Shown: one piece after another, positions 51,983-61,659 of the stretch
Numbering within the stretch: position 1 is the first letter of the stretch
Layout of the letters: each line of letters begins with the position of its first letter
Origin: Phoma sp. XZ068
Taxonomy: Eukaryota > Ascomycota > Dothideomycetes > Pleosporales > Didymellaceae
DNA: 64,000 bases
Reading direction: 5' to 3'
Assembly: GCA_004835665.1 (NCBI GenBank)
Contig: RBKR01000011.1
Span: 496,001 to 560,000, forward strand
Position numbers and translations under genes: made by a program
The notes under the pieces: model-generated
Seen by the model: only the letters and a program-made list of their open reading frames with translations
Told to the model about the DNA's origin: nothing
The model's database searches: none

Positions 51983-53881
51983 CTAATGCTTGTGGCTCAT
52001 CTCTCCCTTCTCGCAACAGCTGTTCAGCCCGTGGCGAGAGCTTGCGCGCTCGTGCGAGCCTTCAACATCGCTCGCGTCCTCGACAACGACATCGTCGTGA
52101 AGCATCAAGTCAGGCTGGCTGTGCGCATCATCCTCGTCATCGTCATCATCGTCGTGGTCACTTACAAGGCCCGGGTTGGAGTCAACGGTATGGGGGCTGA
52201 GGTCCAACGGCGAGTCTGGCATGTGCTCATCACACTCCGACTTGACAGGCGATGGCAATGAAAACGGAAGCCGGGCGTGACTGGCTTGGTTGCCTTTCCT
52301 ACTACCTGGTCGTGCCAAGGGAGCCTTGCTTGCAGGCGCTTTGTTGGGGGCGCTAACGGGAAGACGAGCTAGCTGAGGCGGGTTGGTACTGACCGGGGTC
52401 GGAGCTGCAGTGGTGTCCGCGAGATCGTCATCTGAGTGCTCAATCGCGTCAAGGTCAACCTTGGATCGAGATGTGGTGACGAGTTCCTTAAGGTTGCCCT
52501 CAAACCCGCGCTTTTGAGCCAGAGCACTCAGATGTGGCGTCATGACCGAGCCGGTGAAGTTGGCGGAGACAGGCTTCGACTCCTCTCGTGGCGCGTCGTT
52601 GAAGTTGCGGTACACATCCTTAGCTTGTGCAGTCAGGCTGGGTTGCGCTGCAAGAGGGTTCACGATGCCAGGTGTAGCAGGCACGGAGAATGACACTGCA
52701 GGTGCGGATGCCGGAGTGCTGGCTGGCTCAGTGGCCGTGACCGGTTGCCCAGCCTCGTTGATGTCCACCGGAACACCGCAGGCAATGGCTGCCTGATCGT
52801 GACTCTTGAACACCAGGCTGTGCTTGATGCGGCAGTGATTGAGGAAACCTTGCGTGTTGGAGAAGTTGCTGTGACCGCACTGAGCGCAGTAGAGTCGTAC
52901 CCACTGGCCGTCCGTGGATCGCTTGTGAAGCAGAGGATCAATCTTTGGAGCTGGTGCTGGATTTTCACCGAGCGGCGGGAGCTTCAACATTCCAGTCGAA
53001 GTTCGTGACGTGCGGCCCTTGTTTCCATGACCGTAGTCACCGAAACTGCCGCGCGTCGTCCTGCCCTCACCAATTCCGAAGTAACTTTGCTGCTGAGCGA
53101 GCACACGTTCAGACACAGGGTCAAACTGCATGTCCGAGATCAACCACTTGGCGTAATGACGAGTGTATGGACCGTCGGTGACTCCCCAAGGTGCGGCAAA
53201 CTGAGGCTCTGTGTAGCCAACAGGCGGTTGCAGAGCAGCTCCAACACCACGGCTGAGGTCGTCAGAAAGACCCTCGGTGCCTGGGAACGGGATCATTGAA
53301 CAGCGCCTGAGCTGCTCCATCGAAACCTGACATTTGGCCAACTCTTGCTCGATCAGGCGAAGTTCGTTGTGTTTCAGAAGAATTTCGTAGCTGATCTGCG
53401 CCTCAATCGCTTGTTGAACAGCGGTCAAGTTTGATGTCGTAGAGGTCTCAGGAGTGTTGACGGTTTCAGATTTTACGTTTACTTGCTGCGGTTTCGATGT
53501 CCTGGCCTTCAGCACACTGTCCTTCCTCGGCAGCTGTGCCTTCGGTCGCGAATCCAGAATATCCGCAGAGGCAGCCTGAGGCATACTCTGCGCATCTTCT
53601 GGCTGCGAAGGTTCTGTTGCCACACCATTTGCAAAGTTCGAACCACGGTTTGCCACCACTGGCTTCATCTCGCCTTGCGCGCTCTTCCACTTCTTCACAG
53701 CATGGGCATGCTGCGTTGATGCCGGCTCGGGACTGTCAGTCGCCTTGCGCTTGATTTGGTTCATATTGAAAGTTGGGATTTCAACAACCGGCATCGGTCT
53801 TGACTTGTGCAGCGTAGCCTTTTCCATGATCCTGTCGCCGGGCGACTCCGTACTCCATGGGAGGCGGAACATGGACTGCAT
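51983..53881 (-). CDS. AHC1: AHC1-like C2H2 zinc-finger protein, ADA histone acetyltransferase complex component
   Basis: A single exon of 632 aa from ATG 53881. A single atypical C2H2 finger lies at 331-354: YCAQCGHSNFSNTQGFLNHC followed by RIKHSL, ligands Cys332, Cys335, His349 and His354, then VFKSHDQAAIACGVPV. This matches the AHC1-type finger of the yeast ADA complex subunit Ahc1 (related to a segment of metazoan YEATS2), which tethers the Gcn5-Ada2-Ada3 module. Before it are a predicted coiled coil (about 150-195, YEILLKHNELRLIEQELAKC), the block PQFAAPWGVTDGPYTRHYAK, and an N-terminal disordered region with an NLS-like NQIKRKATD. The C-terminal half is Pro/Ser-rich, then acidic (SDHDDDDDDEDDAHSQ). 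It is much longer than the finger region needs, as usual in filamentous fungi. Nuclear location is inferred. Confidence 0.82.
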   Translation of the reverse strand: MQSMFRLPWSTESPGDRIMEKATLHKSRPMPVVEIPTFNMNQIKRKATDSPEPASTQHAHAVKKWKSAQGEMKPVVANRGSNFANGVATEPSQPEDAQSMPQAASADILDSRPKAQLPRKDSVLKARTSKPQQVNVKSETVNTPETSTTSNLTAVQQAIEAQISYEILLKHNELRLIEQELAKCQVSMEQLRRCSMIPFPGTEGLSDDLSRGVGAALQPPVGYTEPQFAAPWGVTDGPYTRHYAKWLISDMQFDPVSERVLAQQQSYFGIGEGRTTRGSFGDYGHGNKGRTSRTSTGMLKLPPLGENPAPAPKIDPLLHKRSTDGQWVRLYCAQCGHSNFSNTQGFLNHCRIKHSLVFKSHDQAAIACGVPVDINEAGQPVTATEPASTPASAPAVSFSVPATPGIVNPLAAQPSLTAQAKDVYRNFNDAPREESKPVSANFTGSVMTPHLSALAQKRGFEGNLKELVTTSRSKVDLDAIEHSDDDLADTTAAPTPVSTNPPQLARLPVSAPNKAPASKAPLARPGSRKGNQASHARLPFSLPSPVKSECDEHMPDSPLDLSPHTVDSNPGLVSDHDDDDDDEDDAHSQPDLMLHDDVVVEDASDVEGSHERASSRHGLNSCCEKGEMSHKH

Positions 53882-55621
53882 TGAGAGTGAAGAAGTGGAA
53901 GCCTAGAGACAACAGCGCTCATCTGTCGTGGCGATCGTCAGGCGCATTCAAGACCAAGAGGCAGTCACGCCGTTGAGCAACGTCGTGGCAAGCGCAACAG
54001 TAAAGTGCGCAAAGTCGAGAAGGGAAAGGGTTGAAAATCGCGCGATATTAGAAGGTGTACTGGGTATCAAGAAGGTGTGGTGAGAGAGTGCAAGAAGGGA
54101 AACAACAGGCAGCTAAGTTGTTGTGGTGACGTGGTGTGCAAGTGCGAAGATCGGCCGATGGGTGGGAAAATCAACACTGCGAGGATCCGAATACTGGGTG
54201 AACAGATCGCGATCCTAGAGAGACGGGCGTGCAGCAGCTTTGCAGCGCTACAGAAATGCCGTGCAGAGGTGTGGTGGTGGGAGGGGAGAATGTGACGGGA
54301 GATCGATGGTGTTGTGGTTTGCGACCAAAGTTGAGAAGTTGCGAAGTTGGGGGGGCTGCGCTTGCTATGGAGAGCTGCACGCTTATTTGGCCACTAGTCC
54401 CAAAGCGCAGCCCGGGCCCCCCTTAATCGGCTGCGATTGGCTTCGTGTCATACAACTCCTACCGTGGAATGCCGCTTGGCTGTTGGCAAAGCGATACATC
54501 ATGAGCGAATTTTGCAGGCTATCTTACTCGATTTTCCCGTGAGGCCGAGTGGCCTGCAGCCTTCTATGCGCGTGAGAGTGTGCGCGCCCTCGCAGCTGCC
54601 TTGCACCGCCAGTGAGCCGTGTGAAGGTTTGGACAATCAATGGGCATACATCATTGTGGGCCTCTTGGCTCTGGGGCGCATCACTAGGTTTAGCTGACTT
54701 GTCCAACGTTTGCTGGCAGCAACTGTCTCAGCACCGTCATGTCACGTCTCGCATGCACTCCGCGGTGCCCTAGTTCACCGGCGCAGCCAGATCGCTCCTG
54801 GCGAGTACACTTCTCAAACGCTCAGAGCACATCGCAATCACCTTTGGCGGGGTGGGCCGCGTCGTCGCCGTGGAACACCAACCTGCGCAAGTCTGTCGAA
54901 GTGATCGGAGGCCAAGCGCCACTTTCGTTCTACTGCTTTCTGGCTGGGCTGTCGGCTCCACATGCCATCAGCCACGCTGAAACCGCTCAACACCACGTTG
55001 CGCTGTTTTGTGGCCATACAAAAGGATCGACCTTGCGATTATGCGGGGCACTACTATGCGCATGCAGCCTGGAATGGTCGCCAAAGCTCCTTCTGTCGGT
55101 GAGTGTGAACTTGTCCACCGCCATGTGAGGCGAAAGGCCAGCTCCAACGCGTGCTGTTCGCATCTCCGAAGCTAGGCCGCGGCACACGGGTAGGCGTCCG
55201 GTATTGTCCATCGCTAGAGTCCAACCGGAATCCCGGGCTCTCCGTGATTTCGCGAAACGATAGATCGCCTCGTGTCTTTCCAGAACACAAATCACAGCTT
55301 CGATTGGTGTGGGGTTTTCGATAAGATTCAAATTCCTCTCAATCATGTGAGCATGTTGCACGCACTGCATCCCTGGATGCAGGTACAGGATTCTCTCCAA
55401 ACGGTCGTGCTTAGTTTACAGTGTCCTATTCGTACCTGGTCTCGATCCAGGTCGATCATGACGATGAGTACCTAAACGAACAGTACATCCTTACGACCAC
55501 AACAGGTCTAAAGTACTGGCAAATTATCTACATATTCCCCCAGGAAGTCCGGCCTGCGAAAGAAAAAGGTGCGCACTGCGATGCTCCACCGTCCCATGTG
55601 TGGACACCGTTCACCGGACGT
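53882..55621. other. Spacer, 1.7 kb, no gene recognised
   Basis: Contains the promoter side of the AHC1-type gene and the 3' end of the protoglobin gene. Open frames of up to 137 codons occur on both strands (for example 54987-55400 minus, 54739-55128 plus), but none resembles a protein family and each overlaps others. Confidence 0.4.
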
Positions 55622-56565
55622 CTATGCGCTGCTCACCGCTCGTGGTAACGTGCCCACAGGACATGTTCTCCCGTTTGGTGATGCTGGAGCAGGGCGGATG
55701 TTTTCGGCTTCCGGCGAACGAACTTCAACTTGCTGGTGGGGCTCATCCAAGCTCACCCTCTCCATGCTCTGCCGCAACGAGCCGTGTGGTTGCGTTGCCA
55801 AATTCTTAAACGGACATGATCCAGTTGCCATGGCCGCGTCTTCAATTTCACTTTCGCTCTCACTTCCATCGTGCAGAATCTTCTTCCCGTGCAGGTAGCC
55901 TTCTGGTTCGAACTCTGGAACAAGAACATCGTCGGTGAACTCGTCGCCATCCCGGACGTACCACTTTGCGAAAAGGTCGTTCTGGATCCAGATCACCTTC
56001 GAAAGTGCCTTGACGAGTCCAATCTTGCGATCCATCCTCATCTTTGGATGCGATAGGATAGCCTCTGTCAGAATGTCCTGGATAAAGGATAGTGTGACGC
56101 CAATGTGGACGTATTCGACGTGCAGTGGGTGCGCTCGCCCTTGCCCAACGTGCATCATGCCTACCTTGTCGAGGTACTCCCAAAACTCCATCTTGGAGGG
56201 ATCACTACAGAGCTTGTTGAGGTATCCACGAAGGAACATCTTGCGGTGCATGATCTGGGGTGAAGTTTCACTGATATTAGGATCAACAGGTCCTTCGTAG
56301 GATGTTGATCGTGTCTCGAATGCTCGCGCTGTAATATCATATTGTAGCAGCTTCTTGTAGACTATGTTCACCACAGCCGGTATGAGTGCCCTGATATATT
56401 TGGCTCCAGTAATAAGGTTCTCGATGTCACCTGCGAAACTTAGTACCTGATGTTTGCATAAAGATTACCATAATACATACGAGAGCTGAAATCAAGGAAA
56501 GATTGCAAGTATTGTATCCGCGTTTCCAGATTTGTATACAGGTCTCGGCGATCAATATGTTGCAT
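55622..56565 (-). CDS. Fungal protoglobin (globin-sensor) domain protein with Cys-Pro motifs
   Basis: Single-domain globin-sensor protein of the type conserved in filamentous fungi, expected to bind heme; role unknown, possibly O2, NO or redox sensing. Exons 56565-56481 and 56430-55622 give 297 aa; the 50-nt intron (GTATGT...TTCGCAG) joins LDFSS to RDIENLITGAKYIR in phase. The start is MQHIDRRDLYTNLETRIQYL. Conserved blocks are RALIPAVVNIVYKKLL, ITARAFETRSTSYEGPVD, MHRKMFLRGYLNKLCSDPSK, MEFWEYLDKVGMMHVGQG, LHVEYVHIGVTLSFIQDILT and VIWIQNDLFAKWYVRDGDE. His122, His132 and His137 are candidates for the proximal heme ligand. The acidic, disordered tail holds two Cys-Pro dipeptides, GSCPFKN at 234 and GRTCPVG at 285, resembling heme-regulatory motifs. 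There is no linked output domain. An alternative is a structural globin fold without bound heme. Confidence 0.85.
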
Positions 56566-57526
56566 GGGTCGGCGCTGTAAGGGAGCCATGTTGAGCCACT
56601 AGTTCTGCTGCAGGTGAGGACGTGGACTGAGACAGGGTGCTCGTTAAGGGCCAGTGCACGCTCGTCGAAGTTGAATGTCGATGAAGGTGTATGCAAATTA
56701 CCCAACCAGTCAAGCTCAGCATCTTTATAACGCACATTATGCTTTCTGAACAAGGCATCCTTGGTGCGCGGGATACGTTGCAGCGCGTCCAAGTGGTGTG
56801 TTGTGTCGTAAGATGAGGTGGTTCGACTTGTCGTCACGCCATCTCAAGGAAGAAACCGTAAGGATCGCCATCTCTTACTTCGCCAGCTGCTGCTCACCGC
56901 ACTTGCTCTGAGCCGGCCCAAATGTTTGTCCAGTGACTTAGCTCATACACTCGCTTTCTCTCGTCAGAAATGTAAACACTCATATCGCCGATACCTCAAC
57001 CAACAATGCTGTTGGGATAGATATTACCAACTGTTGCAGACTTGGCTGACCAGCGGGATATATTCACTCCTTATATCGATGCGGCCTAACATGCGTAAGA
57101 ACTTAGGTCACTTCAAACAAACGTATCTGGTGAAGCTGTCGTTTAACGTGGCCAGCCATGCGAGGTAGTCTTTTTACACAATTACAACGCAATGCATGCA
57201 CCCCACATCCTCTTATTGCGACTTGTCACAAAACAGGCTGCAGAGAGGCTTCGAAATGACCGAGAACTGTAAGATGTAAAGTTGGATAAGGAGGAAGCGC
57301 TGACTTGGACGTTGTTCGGAGCACTCACGGAGTAATGCTCACCAGCACAGGCAAATATTCCGAGCTAGGTACATAAGCGCACGTCCCTTCCCCACAACAG
57401 AGCGTCCCCCGCCAACGTCATTACCAGTGAACTTTTCAAGCTGTCTGTTCACTTCTTTGCAAATCTGAGGAGTCACAACCATATATATCCAAGAAATCGC
57501 TCATCCCAGTGCCCCGGAAACACATC
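56566..57526. promoter_or_regulatory. Divergent spacer between the protoglobin and NmrA-like genes
   Basis: 961 bp upstream of two genes reading apart. Only short frames are present; one of 116 codons at 56818-57168 lacks resemblance. An ATATATAT tract at about 57481-57487 lies 40 bp before the NmrA-like start and may be a TATA element. Confidence 0.4.
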
Positions 57527-58444
57527 ATGTGCGCCATCCAGAATGTGGCCATCATTGGCGGAACCGGTACATTGGGCAAACCCGTCCTGGAAGCACTCAA
57601 GAAGTCTGAATTCAATGTTTGGGTTATCAACCGCCAGACTTCAAAATCGGTGTATCCCAAGACACAAGTTATCACCGTGGCAGACGATCTGAACGTGGAC
57701 GATGTCGCTAAAGAGTTACGAGAAAGGGAGATCGATGCGCTCATCATCGCGATTGCCGGAAGCCGAGTCGAGCAGCAAAGAAAACTCATAGATGCTGCTT
57801 TCAAAGGCGGCGTGAAGCGAGTAATGCCAGCCGATTTTGGCAGCTGTGACTCTGCAGATGAGAAGACGAACGAGATTTTGCCATTGATGAAGGGCAAGAA
57901 GGGCATTCGCGATTACTTGATCAGATTGGAGAAGCAGGAGCGCGATGGCAACAGAGGGAGGCTTACCTGGACAAGCCTGATCAACGCACACTTTTTCGAC
58001 TGGGGCCTGGGCAATGGGCTGCTGAAGTTCGATGTCAGGGGACGCAAGGCGTTTCTGCTTGATGGAGGCAACATCAAATTTTCTGCATCGACACTTCCGT
58101 TCATTGGAAATGCAGTAGTGAAGATCTTGGAAAAGCCGAAGGAGACACAGAACCAATTACTGTACATCCACAGCTTATATGTGACACAATTGGAAGTACT
58201 TGCCGCGCTGGAAAAGGCCATAGGTGAAAAGTTTGATCGTATCGAGGAGGACAGCGAAGAAGGTCTGAAGAAAGTCAGGCCGAGAATGTTGGAGGGCGAT
58301 CACGATGCAGGAGAGGAGGTCGTCGCCATTTGGGGTGTGGTTGCTGCGGACTGGACGAAGAGGGAGAGTTTTGCGAACAGACTATTAGGGTTGGAAGAGG
58401 AGGATCTTGATAAGGTCGTTCAGCAGGTGGTGGCGGATCTATAG
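57527..58444 (+). CDS. NmrA-like / isoflavone-reductase-like NAD(P)-binding oxidoreductase
   Basis: Atypical short-chain-dehydrogenase-like protein. The frame is open six codons further upstream from a GTG; the ATG at 57527 is chosen, giving 305 aa that begin MCAIQNVAIIGGTGTLGKPV. GGTGTLG (residues 11-17) is the NADP-binding GxxGxxG loop, and NRQTSK follows the second strand (VWVINR), with the Arg expected to contact the NADP phosphate. AIAGSRVEQQRKLIDAAFKG and VKRVMPADFGS are typical of the isoflavone reductase/PCBER branch, and LMKGKKGIRDYL carries the Lys that is catalytic in plant PCBER-type enzymes. Fungal members include small-molecule reductases in secondary metabolism and NmrA-type redox sensors; the substrate is not predictable. 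No cluster surrounds it. Cytosolic; no signal peptide. Confidence 0.85.
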   Translation: MCAIQNVAIIGGTGTLGKPVLEALKKSEFNVWVINRQTSKSVYPKTQVITVADDLNVDDVAKELREREIDALIIAIAGSRVEQQRKLIDAAFKGGVKRVMPADFGSCDSADEKTNEILPLMKGKKGIRDYLIRLEKQERDGNRGRLTWTSLINAHFFDWGLGNGLLKFDVRGRKAFLLDGGNIKFSASTLPFIGNAVVKILEKPKETQNQLLYIHSLYVTQLEVLAALEKAIGEKFDRIEEDSEEGLKKVRPRMLEGDHDAGEEVVAIWGVVAADWTKRESFANRLLGLEEEDLDKVVQQVVADL

Positions 58445-58738
58445 GACGGTTTTCTGTTCACGTAGGCGCAAGTGCATGTTTCGTAGAACGACAAAGCAGC
58501 AGTATAACACTAACGAGAACATCATTGGGAAGGAACGAGTCGGCTGTCCAAAGGTATCATTGCTATTAGAAGTCGACGTATAATGCCTGCGTGGTTGCGA
58601 TAAAGCATCTACCTCCAATGTGCAAACCAACGCAATCAGCTGCGCATCCCTTCGTGTGATCATACTCAGACACGAGTGAAACGTATTCACTGGCACACAG
58701 CAGACCCACGTAACTGTGACGATGTTGTTCTGCTGCGA

Positions 58739-59296
58739 TTAAAGGTCTAGATCGAAGCGGGAATTCCACGGTGGCCAAGTGTCGCTTATAGAGCTATTTA
58801 CCTTCATCTCCCTACTACTGTCTTCTGCGTCTTGAGCTGACCGCTGCCTCCAAGCCACTTGATCGTTGTCCTTGGGATCGTAGGGCAGCTTGTGATGCGC
58901 TTGCCAGTTGTTGCCGTTGTCGTTTCGAATGTTATCCTTGGTTTGGATGGAGTAGCTAAAGAACTCAACAACAGCTCCCTTCAGCGTTGGATCAGTGTAG
59001 AACACCGGGTTAGTCGAGTGAGTCCTTAGTGGCTTCTGTCTCGGGAAAACATGATTCTTGGTTACGATAATTTGCTCGGGCGGAGAGTGGAAAGCTCTGA
59101 GGTCCTTGGGAAGGGTTAGCCCTGGTTTCCTAGGAGCACTGAAGTGGGAAGGCAATACCGTTTCTTGAATGATGGTATGTTGCTGCAGCAGTATTTGATG
59201 TTGCTGGGCACAGTATGGTGGTGTAAGAGGTGCTGCCCAATTAGTGCTTGCAGGCGCAATTGGTTGAAACGGTCGTAGGGGCAGTGAAGACGACAT
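58739..59296 (-). CDS. Hypothetical small Pro/Gln-rich protein
   Basis: A single exon of 185 aa from ATG 59296 (context GTCGTCTTC before). The family is not recognised. The N-terminal third is rich in Pro, Gln, Thr and Ala (LRPFQPIAPASTNWAAPLTP, QQHQILLQQHTIIQETVLP); the rest is hydrophilic with aromatic residues (FYTDPTLKGAVVEFFSYS, RNDNGNNWQAHHKLPYDPKD). There is no signal peptide, membrane segment or Cys pair. It lies 294 bp from the stop of the NmrA-like gene, convergent with it. It may be a lineage-specific gene; codon-level composition looks coding, but nothing confirms it. Confidence 0.45.
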   Translation of the reverse strand: MSSSLPLRPFQPIAPASTNWAAPLTPPYCAQQHQILLQQHTIIQETVLPSHFSAPRKPGLTLPKDLRAFHSPPEQIIVTKNHVFPRQKPLRTHSTNPVFYTDPTLKGAVVEFFSYSIQTKDNIRNDNGNNWQAHHKLPYDPKDNDQVAWRQRSAQDAEDSSREMKVNSSISDTWPPWNSRFDLDL

Positions 59297-59809
59297 GGTG
59301 GAGTATGGTTATAATGAGAGGAGAGCCATATTGTTGACAGATAGGAAGACCATCCTCCTGATTCCCTCGTGGTGAAAGTGGAGGTGAAGGGCGCATACCA
59401 GACTTGTCTCCTTCTCCTTCACCGCAACTTCACAGCTTGGGTGATTTGAGACCATTGTCACTGAGTAAGAAGAAGATACCTTCATGAACGAATGTGGCCT
59501 TATTGTTATGTTCAACGAGCTGCTGCATCAATTCCGTGCAGAAGTAAATATAAAGACAAGATAGGAAAACTAGGAAGCCGAAAGGCGCAAGTAATCTTAG
59601 CAAACATTATTGTGTGTATCCGTCAAATTAGATGCGGTACGTGAATGTCGTTTGTTTGCGAACGCGTTCGGGAGGCACGTAGCCGGGGGCAAGACGTGAA
59701 CGTCTTGAGAAGATACATTAGACTTGTCCGGAGACGCAGTGATTCCCGGCAGGGTCACATGTTAGTTCTATGCGCATCCCCAGTGAACGTGTGATGCATC
59801 AATATCTCT
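59297..59809. other. Spacer between the 59296 start and the DJ-1/PfpI gene
   Basis: 513 bp, AT-rich around 59520-59640, holding the promoter of one gene and the 3' end of the next. No gene is seen. Confidence 0.4.
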
Positions 59810-60610
59810 TCAGCCTTGTGGAACGTTCCATCTCGTACTGAAAGGATCATACTCCGGGTCCATCCACCGAACATATTCTGCGCTGTCCGCCAGGCTTTCG
59901 GCGATATCATCTCCATAGTTTAATGCAACAAAAGCATAAGACGCGTCGATGCCAGCGGATATTCCTGAGCTGGTTACTATGTTTCCGTCTACCACCCATC
60001 TAGCCTTTGCAGCCCAATTGACATCCGGTCCAGTGCTCGTCGCCCATTTATAGGCACGTTTGTTTGTGGTGGCGCGTCGGCCATCTAAGATACCAGCTCT
60101 TGCCAGTATCGTGGCGCCTGTGCAGATAGAGAGAACAGATTTAAGCGTGGGATACATGTTCTTCACAAATTCGATCTCATGTGTGACGTCGCCGCGAACG
60201 CCAACACCACCAGGCACAATGAGGACATCAATGGCTTGCTCGCTTCTTTCACCATTGCAAGCTAGCTTCTGAATGTTGAGCTGCTCTTCCAGCGTGCGAT
60301 CAACGACTATATTCTCAGAGAAGCGCGAAAGCGGGTGCGCTTTGGCGGGAATGAGATTGCTGGTCGATGGGTGATGCGTAGGTACTGAGCCAGGATATGC
60401 AGCAAGATTGGTGAGTCTCATGGGGTAGTCGTACAGCATCGCGAGCGAGTTGAAGACATCAAGAGGCCCGAAGACGTCCAGCGCCTGAAAGCCAGGGAAG
60501 AGGAGTATGCCATAGTGCACGGGGTTGTCGCTTCTCACATCAAACAGAGGAGTCCTGGTGTTCGTTGAAGGTGAATTCGCATGGATGGAGGGTGCAGAGG
60601 TGTCCAACAT
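59810..60610 (-). CDS. DJ-1/PfpI family protein (class I glutamine-amidotransferase-like)
   Basis: A single exon of 266 aa. The DJ-1/PfpI fold begins near residue 32 (VHYGILLFPGFQALDVFGPL) and carries the nucleophile-elbow sequence LSICTGATILARAGILDGRR with Cys163 as the candidate nucleophile. Asp45 in FQALDVFGP corresponds to the acidic residue used in isocyanide-hydratase-like members, and IDVLIVPGGVGVRGD is the central strand and loop. TSSGISAGIDASYAFVALNY near the end is typical of the AraC-associated/isocyanide-hydratase branch. Fungal relatives are mostly of unknown substrate and are often called ThiJ/PfpI. The N-terminal 30 residues are Ser/Pro/Thr-rich and without a signal. No intron is needed. 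Assignment to the superfamily is firm; the reaction is not. Confidence 0.87.
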   Translation of the reverse strand: MLDTSAPSIHANSPSTNTRTPLFDVRSDNPVHYGILLFPGFQALDVFGPLDVFNSLAMLYDYPMRLTNLAAYPGSVPTHHPSTSNLIPAKAHPLSRFSENIVVDRTLEEQLNIQKLACNGERSEQAIDVLIVPGGVGVRGDVTHEIEFVKNMYPTLKSVLSICTGATILARAGILDGRRATTNKRAYKWATSTGPDVNWAAKARWVVDGNIVTSSGISAGIDASYAFVALNYGDDIAESLADSAEYVRWMDPEYDPFSTRWNVPQG

Positions 60611-61659
60611 TGTTTCGATCAGCGCGGTTGCTCGCCACCTGAGCCGACTGCGGCGGGGTAGAAGTACACATCCTCAGCTGTCAGCACCACGCCGCAACTA
60701 GGCTTGATGCGAACACAGTCGGTAGACCGAGATTGCAATCTCAGCTTTGAGCATATTAAGCTGAGACTGTGGAGCGATACGAAAAGGAGGCGAAAGCCAC
60801 TTCAGCTTCGGGGGAGGCTGTGAAAGAATGCCTAGACTTTAATAGCCCCGAGCGCTTCTCGGTTTCTACAACATTCCAGCATATGATTTCAAGTCCAGTA
60901 ACGCATTTGAGCTGTTGCAAGTATCCTTTGAAACAAGCTTGGGTGATAATCGGGGGCTGACAGTTGGTGAAAACGATACAATGATTTTTATGTGTGCCTG
61001 TTGCACAAATGTGGAAAAGTGCGCTGCAAACAGACTCGTGGGCAACCAACTGCTTAAATCGACAGTTTTCCAAGTCCCCTGACTGTAAATACGTAGTGGC
61101 AAAAGCTTAACACTTGGGTCGTTACTGGGATTCTAGCATTGGCGTGGTTTGTTTTATGTTCGTCAGGGTGCCTGACAATCCTCCATGATACACCAGCACC
61201 ACGTGTGAGCCTGATTCTGCCTGTCTTTTGAACTTGAGTCCCCATCAGCATCCCTTCTTGACAACAGTAGCTAGGCTGAGTGCGAAGGCTTTTGTTGGGT
61301 ACACAAGAATCGTTGAATAACACGTGGCACGAAGCCTGGGGCAGTCAATGGCTGGCACCTTAGAAAGTACCAGAGTTACAGTTATAAAGAGCACATTCAA
61401 TTCGTTGCTGATGCGAAGTCCCATAAGGCTTACGTTATTTTCCCTCTTTCTGCACATGACCTACGTTTGCAACGGTGTTTCCAGTGTAAATTGCTGCCAC
61501 TTCAATTAGATAGGCATGGGCGGGGCAAGCGAAACGCTAGCACGCTGAAGAAGTAGCACAGCGCGTCTGCATAGCATCCATCCCTTGTTAGAGCTTACTT
61601 GCACGCGTGGGGTCGTATCCGAGATCTTGGCCAATTTTGCGCATCCTTGAACTGCTACC
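60611..61659. promoter_or_regulatory. Divergent spacer between the DJ-1/PfpI and F-box genes
   Basis: 1.05 kb between genes reading apart. Only short frames are present, and no repeat or RNA gene was recognised. Confidence 0.4.
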
